NCBI RefSeq assembly: GCF_030272615.1
Contig: NC_081412.1
Location: 540,348,335 to 540,412,334 of the forward strand
Origin: Cryptomeria japonica
Taxonomy: Eukaryota; Streptophyta; Pinopsida; Cupressales; Cupressaceae
Length of the DNA stretch: 64,000 nucleotides
Direction of reading: 5' to 3'
Under the pieces are notes generated by a model that was given only the letters and a program-made list of their open reading frames with translations, was not told the DNA's origin and did not search any database. Of this stretch, positions 25,401-34,196 are shown piece by piece. Position 1 is the stretch's first letter; each line of letters starts with the position of its first letter. The translations under genes were made by a program, and so were the position numbers.

Positions 25401-28400
25401 TCCATGAGTGAAAGCATGGCATGTCCTGCTGTCAAATCTACTATGATGTCGATATTTGGTAGAGGGAAATCATCCTTAGGACATGCCTTATTTAGATCTC
25501 TGAAGTCTGTACAAATGCGGATGCCCCCTTTTGGTTTGCCAACTGGTACAATGTTGGAGATCCATTCTGCATAATCAATTGGTCTAATGAAACCAACATC
25601 CAAGAGTTTCTTGAGTTCAATTTTGACTAGCACGGCAATCTGAGGATGCATCTTACGAAGCTTCTGCTTGACAGGTTTGGCTTCTTTTGCTACGGTGAGA
25701 TGATGCATGACTAAATCAGGATCAAGCCCAGGCATGTCTGCATATGACCATGCAAAGTTGATCTGACGTTGTTGGAAAAACTCTATAAATTGAGGCTGTT
25801 CCTCTGGAGTGAGAAGAGATGCCAGATGTATGATATGAGGGTTTTCAGGAGTCCCTACATTGTATTCTTTAGTCTCCTCAATGAGAATCGTTGATCGTTC
25901 CTGTTGTGTACTAGCAGGAAGAATGTCAAACCCTTCATCCTCAGGCGCCTCAGAGAGGTTTTCACCATTGGATACGCTCTTTCTTTTTACTGTTGTCGGA
26001 TCAAATAGTGCCACAGTGCGGTTTTCACTAGAAGATCCATGTTTTATTGTTATATTTTTGCAGCTGAAGGGTTTGGCATCCGCCCCGAAGTATGCTGAGC
26101 TATTAAGTTCAATGGCGAATCCAGCTTTGTGATCCCCGCTTGGTAGATTATCCCGTAATTCCAAAAAGTCAATGATAGCCTCATCGTTTTGGAAGAGGTC
26201 AAGACATGGGGGATTTGGTTGGTTCCATTCGATGAGTTCAGGGTGGATAATGGGCATTACTTCATCGATTAGGTTAAGTGCGGGAGATGTATCAGTGAGG
26301 GTTAAGACAGTGTGGTGAAGGTCGTTGATGGTACTCTCCCTGTCAGAATCCGGCGTAGGATGAGACGTAGGGTCTGTGGAAGATGTTTCGAGCTCAGGTA
26401 CCCAAGTGGTCTTTATCTGTGCTTCTCCGTAAACAGGAATGTCTTTGCGGGGTGGAGGTGGTGACGTGTCTTCCTCATCTGAAGTATTAAGTTGCACTGA
26501 ATCAAATTCCCACTCATGTGAGTCGGTCTCTGAATCACTTTCTAGCATCCGATTGCTATACCATACTGGGATGTCTTTGGAATTAAATACTGCAGGCGTG
26601 ATTGGTTTATGTACTTTTGTGGTGATCGATGCTGCAGGAACCGTGATGTGGTTTAATGGATCTGGTACAGGAAGTATCGGCAGTGTTGCCTCAGTGGCTT
26701 CTGTCGGAATGGTTGGTACCATAGATGCTGCTGCGGGTTCCAATATAGTTGCTGCTATGAATGGTTTTATTGATGTGATGACTGCTGTGGATGGGATTAC
26801 TAGTTCGATTGGTGGGGTTTTTGGCACTGATGACGGTTGTGGTGGGTTTGTGAGCCTCGATGGGGCAGTGGGGATATTGCTTGATGGTGCTTTGATTATG
26901 AAAGGTGTCCTCTTTACAGTAGGTGGGCAAAATGGTTTGCTAGGTTTTCCTTTAAATCTGAGTTTAGGAAGGATCTCTTTTTCAAAGCCTAGGCCTGTAT
27001 TACCTTTGGGCTTGAACTCTGGCAACAACGGTTCATGTCGTCCTTGTTTGCAGTATCCCAAAGCACTCTGACCATCATACCCCATTCTTTGCATAATGAG
27101 GAGGCCTTTGCCATATTGTTCCGTAGGAAGTGTAACTCGCGGTATGTCGGTGGTGATGGGATCCTTATAGATCCAGTCCGCTAGGTCCTCATCTTGTGTT
27201 TCTTCTTCTTGACTCTTTCCCAGGATGAAAGGCGTTAAGGCACATGCTGGCGTGATTAGTGGTTGCTGGAGCAACTGCTGTGGTTTACCATGTGTTCTAG
27301 GAGAAGTGGGCATTTGTCCCACACAAAAGAGCTGACTCAAGTTGTATTCTCCAGGACCTTCCTCTGCTACTTTCATTTTAAGCTTTTCTTGCTTGGGTAT
27401 AGGGGTGTTTGAACTGGTAAGAGAGGCGGGATTTACATATGATGTGGAGGAAATGGCTTCCCTATTATTAGGAACAGTAATCTCTGGTTGATGGCTGATA
27501 TTATGGCAAAAAGCAAAGGGATTTGCATCGTCCAGGATTGTGATCTCTGCACCATTATGTGGGAACTTGATACATTGATGATAGGTAGATGGAACGGCTT
27601 GCATGGCATGTATCCAAGGTCTCCCTAATAATAGATTATATGGCAGAGGAAGGTCCAGAACCTGACAGATGATGTGCTTTACCACAGGGCCCACTCGGAT
27701 TGGTAGTACCACAGCTCCTTTGGATGAACGCTCTGCATCATCATAGGCCTTGATGGTGATCTTCTTGCGAGGATCCACTGATTCTACTGCATAGCCCAAT
27801 GCTGTGACCAACTGTAGTGTGCAAATGTTTAGGCCTGCTCCATTATCAATCAAGACTCGCTTGATCCTGTGTTGGTTGACAAAGCCTTCAATGTGGAGTG
27901 AGGCGTTATGAGGTTGCTGGAAGGAAGAGTTATCACTTTCAGAAAAAGTGAGACAAGGTGATGACTTTAGACTTCCAACCATGGCTTGAAATTGGTCCGT
28001 GTTCAGGTTTGCAGGGACTGACGCCTCTTGGAGTGCTTGATCCAAGATTGTTTTATGAGAGGGTGACAGACGCAAAAGCTCCAAGATGGATATAAGCGCA
28101 GGCGTTTTATCTAATTGTTCCACAAGATTGTACTGCTTTGGGATGGAGGTAGTGCCTTGTGGAGCTGCCTTTATGGTGACCTTGCCGCGACGCGTAACAA
28201 CATTGCAATTTGAGGTGGGATTTTTGAAGGTGATAGTTGCAATTTGTTCACTGGCATCATACAGGTGATTGACAGTGTAATTATACGCAGCCTGCGTATA
28301 ATCAGTGGTATCAGGACCTCGTCTGGAAGTGGAAGGACCCCTTTGATCTTGCGATGGAAGTGGATTTTTGAATATCTGATGATCATTATTGGTTGTTTTT

Positions 28401-28609
28401 GGGTCATGTCCTTCAATTTCAATTTCTCCTCGGTCAATAAGATCCTGAATGAGATCTTTCAATCGATGACAATTACTTGTCTTATGTCCTCTTCCTTGAT
28501 GGAACTCACAGTGTTCAGTATCTCGCCACCACGCTGGTTTGACCTGAGGTTCATAGTTGGATAGCTTAGGTAGAGTGATCAAATTCTGAGAAATGAGTTG
28601 TCGCATCAC
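22475..28609 (-). CDS. Tat gag C-terminus / protease / RT / dual RNase H / integrase polyprotein
   Basis: A frame of 2044 residues from the first Met. Residues 33-51 hold the gag zinc knuckle CEFHQGRGHKTSNC (CX2HX4HX4C). The protease lies around 250-345, with LIDNGAGLNI (Asp255; Asn replaces the usual Ser/Thr) and LLLGRPWIH. A G-patch-like segment is at 500-545 (MGYDGQSALG...GLGF), followed by a Pro/Thr/Ser-rich linker at 560-930. RT spans about 980-1240 with YVDD at 1132-1135. The native RNase H (about 1270-1395) reads YISATSTALG, without the catalytic Asp. A second, archaeal-type RNase H (1420-1550) keeps Asp1428, Glu1466, Asp1490 and Asp1540. Integrase has H1653, H1660, C1691, C1694 and a D1723-D1784-E1820 core. 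There is no chromodomain. The frame is the same as gag and stays open up to the gag stop, so translation probably depends on gag. Confidence 0.93.
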   Translation of the reverse strand: MMRQLISQNLITLPKLSNYEPQVKPAWWRDTEHCEFHQGRGHKTSNCHRLKDLIQDLIDRGEIEIEGHDPKTTNNDHQIFKNPLPSQDQRGPSTSRRGPDTTDYTQAAYNYTVNHLYDASEQIATITFKNPTSNCNVVTRRGKVTIKAAPQGTTSIPKQYNLVEQLDKTPALISILELLRLSPSHKTILDQALQEASVPANLNTDQFQAMVGSLKSSPCLTFSESDNSSFQQPHNASLHIEGFVNQHRIKRVLIDNGAGLNICTLQLVTALGYAVESVDPRKKITIKAYDDAERSSKGAVVLPIRVGPVVKHIICQVLDLPLPYNLLLGRPWIHAMQAVPSTYHQCIKFPHNGAEITILDDANPFAFCHNISHQPEITVPNNREAISSTSYVNPASLTSSNTPIPKQEKLKMKVAEEGPGEYNLSQLFCVGQMPTSPRTHGKPQQLLQQPLITPACALTPFILGKSQEEETQDEDLADWIYKDPITTDIPRVTLPTEQYGKGLLIMQRMGYDGQSALGYCKQGRHEPLLPEFKPKGNTGLGFEKEILPKLRFKGKPSKPFCPPTVKRTPFIIKAPSSNIPTAPSRLTNPPQPSSVPKTPPIELVIPSTAVITSIKPFIAATILEPAAASMVPTIPTEATEATLPILPVPDPLNHITVPAASITTKVHKPITPAVFNSKDIPVWYSNRMLESDSETDSHEWEFDSVQLNTSDEEDTSPPPPRKDIPVYGEAQIKTTWVPELETSSTDPTSHPTPDSDRESTINDLHHTVLTLTDTSPALNLIDEVMPIIHPELIEWNQPNPPCLDLFQNDEAIIDFLELRDNLPSGDHKAGFAIELNSSAYFGADAKPFSCKNITIKHGSSSENRTVALFDPTTVKRKSVSNGENLSEAPEDEGFDILPASTQQERSTILIEETKEYNVGTPENPHIIHLASLLTPEEQPQFIEFFQQRQINFAWSYADMPGLDPDLVMHHLTVAKEAKPVKQKLRKMHPQIAVLVKIELKKLLDVGFIRPIDYAEWISNIVPVGKPKGGIRICTDFRDLNKACPKDDFPLPNIDIIVDLTAGHAMLSLMDGFSGYNQIKIAPEDQHKIAFTCPWGTYCWNVMPFGLKNAGATYQRAMTTIFHDMMHTMMEDYVDDLLAKSLTRGGHLHILDQIFDRLEQYHVRLNPKKCVFGVTSGKLLGYIVSSKGIEVDPAKVKAIMDMPPPKNISQLRTLQGRLQSIRRFIAQLADKCHPFTHLLHKNIRFQWDDKCQQAFQALKDYLMNPPLLMPPDPSRPLLLYISATSTALGVLLAQHNVEGKECAIYYISRTLVGYELNYTPIERACLAVILAATKLRHYLLTHKVQLIAKFDPLKYLLSKAALTGRLAKWVMILSEFDIEYVDRKAIKGQVIADQLADAPLIGDHPLISNFPDEEIFMITEVQPWKLYFDGSYTRHGSGAGILFITPQGDSIPKSYRLTFPCTNNIAEYEALITGLRLAIQWKLQELQVYGDSQLVIRQATDEYQTKDDKLMPYKQMVDTLKTSFTTITFEQIPRDQNRAADAMATIASLLDLPQNSTRYEFLVEQLWITAYDIPESEMICRLVGSESPWYGEFYTYLRDHTLPPDQSNNQRKTFIRQTARYTIIAETLYRRSLDGTLLRCLEQGEITKALEEVHEGICRTHSSGPSLAKKIMRAGYYWPSMEKDSYYFVRKCKKCQVHGDLIHAPAQELQPITTPWPFCQWGLDLVGKIHPSSSNGHKFIITATEYFTKWIEAVPLTQVTGKQIASFILNYIICRYGVPMSIVTDNGLPFKNQDVRELCEKFHIQHRFSTPYYPQGNGQAEASNKNILRILQKTVNDAGHDWHVQLNPALWAYRTSIRTPTGAIPYSLVYGAEAILPIEVEIPSLQVSLHNLIDDEAYRVSRLQDLELLDEKRQAAHNHLKAYQQRMSRSYNHRVRSRTFEVGDLVLRENPRNQPNREHQGKFESNWLGPYVVTAVFGSGAYWLHQKENRLQIQSIACTSNGFIPKVYRASGSPTYQKNTKNIQKIPEENTKTFKKVKKNHASKR

Positions 28610-28648
28610 TGTTTCAATGGGTTCCCCTAGGGGAGTGTATGTGCGTTT

Positions 28649-29896
28649 TTATTTTTGTGGACGAGGTCTTGGTTCATCCTGAGATGTGATGCGACCTTGA
28701 TTAGGAGGAACATTTGTGTTATTTTGAGGTGGAGGATTTTGTCCTGCAAATCGAACCACAGGTTGTGCATTTTGGATAGTTCGAGCATCCACAACCCCAT
28801 CATTGACGATATTCTTATTCTTGTTCCAGAAGTTTGGTTTATCACTATTGAAGCGTGGGCGAGGACCATCCTTTGGTTCATTAAAGATTTTGATGAGTCC
28901 TTTCTTGATGAGTGCCCTTTCACATTTTATACCTTTGGTGATCATATCGTTAAAGGAGTCTGTGTCTTTGACATCCAGGTGAAATTCCATTTCTTCGTTT
29001 AAGTTGGAAATGAAAATTTCCACTAGTTCTCGTTCAGGTAACTGAAGAGAACGTCTGCTAGACATTTGGCGCCATCGTTGTAGGAATACTGAGAATAATT
29101 CACCTGGTTTTTGTTTGGTGTTGCATAGATCAGCCATGGTGATGTCGCGTTCAATATTATAAGAGTAATGAGATAGGAACTTCTGGATGAGTTCCTCAAA
29201 TGTTCTAATGCCACCTGGTAGTCGAGAAAACCATGATGTGGTTGTTCCTCCCAAGCTTTGGGGAAAAAGGCGCATTAGGTATGTGTCCTCATAAGCCACT
29301 TCAAGACAAGCGGAATGAAATTCTCGGACATGATCGCGGGGATCTCCCTTTCCTCTATATTTTTCAAATTTTGGTGTTTCGAACCCGCGTGGAAAGGGTG
29401 GCATATAAAGATTCCTATCAAACGGATAAGGACAGATGTCGTTAAGTGAGAATTGACTGGTCTTAACACCACTATGAAGTTGTTGGGCGAGATTCTCAAC
29501 TTGTTGCCGCAACATCTCTATTTCATTAGGAGGAGGAGGTGGTGGGTTACCTCGAGGGATGTTATATCTGATGGGATCTCTATGCCTTTCCTCCTCATGG
29601 CAACTTTGTCTTTCTGATGCTTGTCTTAATTGGGCAAGATCAAAGTCAGAGGGGAGTTTGGCTCCTTCTTGAGCAAGTCGTAAAAAGTGAGCATCCGCAT
29701 TGCTCCTTAGTATTTCATCAAATAATCTGTTAAAATGAGGGTTATGCTGGACCCTTTCGATTGTTGAAGGAGTGGGAGTACTTGGGTTTTCATCATTCCC
29801 ATTTCCTCCAAGTGCTTCTTGAAATTCATTGAGGTTGTCCTCTTCTTCCTCAATTTCCATTTCTCGTTGCCTTGATCGTGATCGGGTTTGAGCCAT
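28649..29896 (-). CDS. Tat gag (N-terminal and capsid part)
   Basis: 415 residues. The N-terminus is basic then acidic (MAQTRSRSRQ, EIEEEEDN). A Pro-rich stretch (about 115-125) precedes a coiled-coil-like helix, EIEMLRQQVENLAQQL. The retrotransposon gag domain lies around 165-330, with FEKYRGKGDPRDHVREF, SWFSRLPGGIRTFEELIQKF, QKPGELFSVFLQRWR and FISNLNEEMEFHL. The tail is basic and rich in Asn and Pro. The frame ends at a TAA (28649-28651), but the next codons, in the same frame, still look like gag (LGEPIE) and lead to the zinc knuckle. This product alone would lack the nucleocapsid knuckle. Confidence 0.9.
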   Translation of the reverse strand: MAQTRSRSRQREMEIEEEEDNLNEFQEALGGNGNDENPSTPTPSTIERVQHNPHFNRLFDEILRSNADAHFLRLAQEGAKLPSDFDLAQLRQASERQSCHEEERHRDPIRYNIPRGNPPPPPPNEIEMLRQQVENLAQQLHSGVKTSQFSLNDICPYPFDRNLYMPPFPRGFETPKFEKYRGKGDPRDHVREFHSACLEVAYEDTYLMRLFPQSLGGTTTSWFSRLPGGIRTFEELIQKFLSHYSYNIERDITMADLCNTKQKPGELFSVFLQRWRQMSSRRSLQLPERELVEIFISNLNEEMEFHLDVKDTDSFNDMITKGIKCERALIKKGLIKIFNEPKDGPRPRFNSDKPNFWNKNKNIVNDGVVDARTIQNAQPVVRFAGQNPPPQNNTNVPPNQGRITSQDEPRPRPQK

Positions 29897-32382
29897 TTTG
29901 TTTGCAAGTTTGTTTTGAAGTTGATTGAAGATGATGATGAGTTATTGATGAAAGATTGATGATTGGTGATTTGTATTGTATGGGGATCTCTAGCACTCTA
30001 AAGGTAAATGTAACCGAAATTCTTTCTTTGAATTGCTTGTTTGTTTGATAAGTTTGGATGTGATAAGGTGTAGAGAAATCTGAGATGTGTTACAGATTTT
30101 GACTACCTAGTAATGAGAGGATTCACTCATGAACTAGTTTTAACCTGTGTAGATGTGTCTCTTAGGATGAGCTTATCCTAGATGTAGAAACAATCTAAAA
30201 GTGATGTGTTTTGATTTCAAGCAATATCTAAAAAGGGATCTTGGGACAAGAACCTCTGAATGTTTTGAGAGTTTTGGGATGAATTGATGATGAAGTGATG
30301 ATGCATGAGTGGGATGATGGATGAAAATGTTGTCAACTTTCAATAAAAACTTTGTGTCACAAATGGGACAAACTCTGTTTCTTCCCTTTCAGGCGTTGGT
30401 GGCACTTCTTGAGCTGTGTTGTAGGTGATACAGATGTTTGGGAAGAAGTTGGGATTAATCTTTCCTCCTTGATTTTTTGTGATAACTCAGAGCTCTATAT
30501 TGCATAAAAGCTCTGCGGTTTAATGATTCAGAATCAAATTTGTTTGTTTTTCCTTGAAGGTATAGACGCATGCGATGTAGAAAAACTCTATGTGAGACAA
30601 AGATTTGTCTATTGAGATAGAAGAATTTCCTCCTTTTGATTAAAGCCTTTGAGCTTAATGGTCTTCTTTTCAAGGTAATATTCTGATGACACTTCTTCTT
30701 TCGCAAGATGTGAAGAATGGTCATAAAAGTTGTGACTCTGTGTTGTTTGCACTTTGTTTTTGGTATTTTTGGTTGTGTTGACAGATGTTGGATGAATACT
30801 TTGTTTTTGGGATTGATTTTCTGATTTTTCTTTGACAAGAAAACAAAGCAAGCACACAAACACAAAATTGTAGCCTCAAAGGCACAAATGAGTATGGGTC
30901 TAGATCAACCCAATCCTTGGACTTGTTTTTGACCCTTCCTTTTGATTTATTTTAAGGTATAATTCCAAAGCCTGAAGTCGGCTCAATTTGCTCTAGGTCT
31001 GTAAAACGAACACACTTCAAACACTCTTTATCCCTATGGTCAAATGGCCAGTTGTGATAAATTTAGCCCACATCTTGATATTTCTTCGACTTTGGTACTA
31101 CATACCTTATGAATCCCGCTGTGGCAGGTAAGGATGTGATATACTAAGTCTTGCACGAGCATAACAAATAGATGATCCCTATGATGGGGGAGTCACCACT
31201 TTTATCAAGCCACAAGTGACTTTTCAAAAAGCTATGTTTCTACTCAAGGAAATATGTATGGTGAGTATCTTGGGAGCAAAACCTTCTATGCTCTTGCACT
31301 AAATTATACCTCAAATATCCTCAATCAATAGAACAGGTGGGCTACTACTTAAAAGTGTTTAGTCATGTTCGATGGCTTTGGACATAAGTTCATTCTGCAG
31401 TGACTCACTTAAGAGCCTTGTAACTGGTGGTGGGGCCCATTTGTCCTTTCGGCCAGTTACACTGTAGGAACAGCTATACCCAAGGCTACAGCTTTCGCTC
31501 TCACCTGATTTCTATAGCGGCTCGAAGGATTTACCGCTCGAGGTCGTTCCCAAGAATATCGATCCCTTGGTAGGCCTCTCTTAAAAAGATAAAATTTTGA
31601 GCGTTACTAAACACTTTTCTCTTGCACCTAGGACCACGAGAGCCAAGGGAGAGGATAGTGTGTGTTAGAAGTAGGACCACTCGACTGACTTTTTGTGCAC
31701 AAGCGTGCCAAACACGTAAAACACTTGTTCCTTTTAATCCAGCATTTGCAAATGTGATCTAACTATTTGGAGATGTTGCTCCAACAGCCATGGTGTTCTT
31801 TTTAACTTCAAAGCAATATGTTTTGTAATCTAGAAGTTGAAAGTCCTGGTCAACTTAATGAAAAACACGATTGCATGAAGGAAAATTTGTTTTTGCCAAA
31901 AAATGAAGACAAGTGGATTCGTGTATTTTATTTGCACCAAAATTTGAAGTGTGGCTTGTGATTTTTAGATTTGATGCAAGAAAATGGAATTGTTTGGTTT
32001 TAAGCACCAAATAAAGTGTGTTTCCTAACTTGCAAGAAAACAAATGTTTGAATTTTGTTGTTCTTTTTACCTTGCAAATAAAGAAAGATGAATTTTGTTT
32101 TAAGCACCAAAAACAAATTTGAGGTTCATTTTATGTACTCCAAAATGAGATGTGAGGTTTATTTTAACTTATGCAATAAAGGAAAAAATGAATTCTTTTT
32201 AGCCAACTTTTTAAAGAAAGTAAAAAGAAAGATTTTTTTTTAGAGCATCTACTAACTCCTTTCCCTGCACACAAAAAGATTAGAACCTGCACCTGGTCAA
32301 TAGTCAAAGCGTTAGTGTGGGCTTACACAAGCCTAAATGCTGATTTTGGGTTACAAAGCGAATTGGACAACACTCTGTCGCA
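29897..32382 (-). other. Tat 5' leader, no gene
   Basis: A long untranslated leader between the palindrome array and the gag ATG. Short frames (for example 30455-30865, Lys/Arg-rich) show no conserved motif. A relatively GC-rich stretch near 31420-31560 contains several 'cggc' and 'gctcg' words and may be structured. The rest is AT-rich. Confidence 0.6.
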
Positions 32383-32660
32383 ATAGCGCTATTCTGCTTT
32401 TTTTTACAAAAGCGCTAATTAATACAATAGCGCTAGTCTGCGGTCGCAGAAGCGCTATTTTACACAGTAGCGCTGAAATAATAGAAAATTCGGAAAGTCA
32501 AAAGCGCTAAAATAGTTGCAATAGCGCTAGAACTGTGACAAAGGCGCCAGAATGAAATCAATAGCGCTAAAAAGTTTTCATTAGCGCTATTATATGGACA
32601 ATAGCGCTAAAAGAAAATGTTGCAATAGCGCTAGAACGTGTTCAATAGCGCCGAAGCGCG
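32383..32660 (-). repeat. GCGC palindrome array in the Tat leader
   Basis: Eleven exact AGCGCT palindromes begin at 32385, 32411, 32429, 32451, 32469, 32503, 32523, 32563, 32583, 32603 and 32627. Variants GGCGCC (32543), AGCGCC (32647) and AGCGCG (32655) bring the total to 14. From 32503 to 32647 the step is 20, 20, 20, 20, 20, 24, 20. The unit is roughly ATAGCGCTA followed by a variable A-rich arm ending in CA. The core is far better conserved than the spacers. The array lies 50 bp downstream of the primer site in element sense. Confidence 0.9.
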
Positions 32661-32710
32661 ACCTGTGTGGCAGTTTCAACAAGCAAAAATGTTAATTTTC
32701 AAAAACAACA

Positions 32711-32749
32711 ATCAGAAGGTTGCGTGTTCGATTCACGTCGGGTTCACCA
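32711..32749 (-). other. Tat primer binding site, extended match to tRNA-Trp
   Basis: On the plus strand these 39 bases read like the 3' half of a tRNA including the CCA end: an anticodon-stem 3' strand ATCAGA, variable loop, T-arm with GTGTTCGATTCAC, acceptor strand CGGGTTC, discriminator A, CCA. From memory this equals plant tRNA-Trp(CCA) from position 38 to 76. On the minus strand it begins TGGTGAACCCGAC two bases after the LTR, exactly where the primer site belongs. It is not a tRNA gene, because the 5' half is absent. Confidence 0.85.
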
Positions 32750-32751
32750 AA

Positions 32752-34191
32752 TGATGCCCTCCTAAATGGCACAATTGTTAGTTTATGATCAAACAACACA
32801 AAACACACAAGATGTTAGAGTTAATCAATCAAAAACTAAAACATGAAGGCATTCCAAAAGAGACACTAAAAGAGACATGCTAAATATATCTAATAAATAG
32901 AACAAATGATCATGAGACATCTCCAACTGCCTCTTAGCATGGCCTTAGCTTCTTCTCCCTTGTTCCTCTCCTCTCCAAGTTCCAAAATAGTGTAGCTCTC
33001 AGCAGCTTTTTGCACTATGGATGCTTATGGAGGATTGAGATTGTAGAATAGTTCCAAACATGAAATGAAAAGCTATTTTAATGCTAAAATGATATATTTT
33101 AACCAAAAGACAAAAGATTAGATTGTTTATGCTAAAATGCTCTCTAAAATGTCTATAGCTTAGATGCACACAAGTTTCAGGATTTGGATTATGAAGGAAT
33201 GGGCTCTATTTATAGGAAAAATGGAGCAATGGATGGCCAGGATTGAAAGGTTTAATCAAGGGTCAAGCTTGAAAGTTGGGGATCCATGTGCACAATTGGC
33301 ACCAATAAAATAGTGACAAGTGTCAACACAGGATTGGGTTGAGAGAAGAGGTTGGAGGCATTAAAGGCCTGAGAAGACCTCATGGTTATCTAAAGGCTAA
33401 GAGTCAAGCCTAAATTAGGATTACCCACTGGATTAGGAGTTAATCCAAGGATAAACCTTTGTGCAAATGATTAAGAGATAATCATGGTCAAAGCATTAAA
33501 TGCTTGATGAGACCCTTGGGTTAGATAGAGGTTGAGTCAAAACAAATGTTTTAACCATGTGGGAGGGTTTGGGTTAACCATTAATGGTTATTGGAGACTT
33601 TGTGGATTAAGTGGTTGAAAGTTGGAAGCCTTTAATGGTTTTCAAAGACTTTGGGGTTTTTGGTGGTTGAAGTTTGAAAACCTTCAATGGTTATCCAAGA
33701 CTTTGGGCCATTTGAGAAGTGACTCCATTTTGCTTAGGAATGTGACAATATTTAGGAAATGGTTTAGGCTAATTAGGAAAGGTTTAGAAGAATCTAGAAG
33801 GGGATTAGATTTTGCAAGTGGATTTGGTGGGTGAGGGAAAATAGGATTTTATTAAAATAAAAATTCATTTATTTCAAATATGTGTGCAAGTTGCATTTGT
33901 AGGAAAATGCAAGTGGGGTGGGGATAATGATTTAAATAAATGTTTTATTTAATTTATTTAAAAGAGGAATAGGGGGATTTAATTAAATAAATTGATTTAT
34001 TTATTTAATTGATTTGAATTGGATTTAATGAATTAATTAAAATAAATTGAATAATTTATTTAATTAATAGAAGAATGTTTGGGGATGAATTTAATTAAAT
34101 ATTAATTTAATTAACTGGTGGCTAGTGGATTTTTAATCAAATAAATACGAAATATTCATTTAATTAAAATGGACAGATTTATGTGACTACA
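32752..34191 (-). repeat. Tat 5' LTR
   Basis: This is 1440 bp and drives the genomic RNA leftward. It has the same ends as the 18720 copy. It is followed, in element sense, by a 2-nt spacer (TT) and then the primer binding site. Confidence 0.9.
33206..33214 (-). promoter_or_regulatory. TATA box in Tat 5' LTR
   Basis: On the minus strand this reads TATAAATAG followed by AGCCC, a strong plant TATA box. It is positioned inside the LTR so that transcription would run into the leader. The same box occurs in the solo LTR at 55407-55415. Confidence 0.65.
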
Positions 34192-34196
34192 GGATG
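34192..34196. other. target-site duplication, right copy
   Basis: GGATG matches 18715-18719. Five bases is the usual staggered cut of Ty3/gypsy integrases. Confidence 0.9.

Larger units (their letters stand above)
18720..34191 (-). mobile_element. young Tat-lineage Ty3/gypsy element (15.5 kb)
   Basis: A nearly intact minus-strand element inside the copia 3' LTR. It has two 1440-bp LTRs, a GGATG duplication on both sides (18715-18719 and 34192-34196), a tRNA-Trp-type primer site (32711-32749) and a polypurine tract (20160-20172). It also has a 2.8 kb leader, gag, pol and a 2.3 kb 3' non-coding region. The RT-RNase H-archaeal RNase H-integrase order and the CX2HX4HX4C gag knuckle fit the Tat lineage. 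By eye the LTRs differ at two positions (about 19152/33184 and 19998/34030), so insertion is recent on any plausible mutation rate. One in-frame TAA separates gag from pol. Whether the copy is active is unknown. Confidence 0.9.

Noticed and set aside
26439-27071. A 210-codon plus-strand frame rich in Gly, Ser and Val
   Set aside because: It lies opposite the Pro/Thr-rich linker of the Tat polyprotein and mirrors its biased composition. It shows no motif.
30455-30865. A 136-codon Lys/Arg-rich minus-strand frame in the Tat leader
   Set aside because: No domain or conserved motif is visible. It lies in an untranslated leader and overlaps another frame of similar composition.
32383-32660. CRISPR-like array
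   Set aside because: The cores are 6-9 bp palindromes with 10-14 bp spacers in a plant retroelement leader, far from the repeat and spacer lengths of CRISPR.
32711-32749. A tRNA-Trp gene
   Set aside because: Only the 3' half plus an encoded CCA is present, and its position next to the LTR explains it as a primer binding site.
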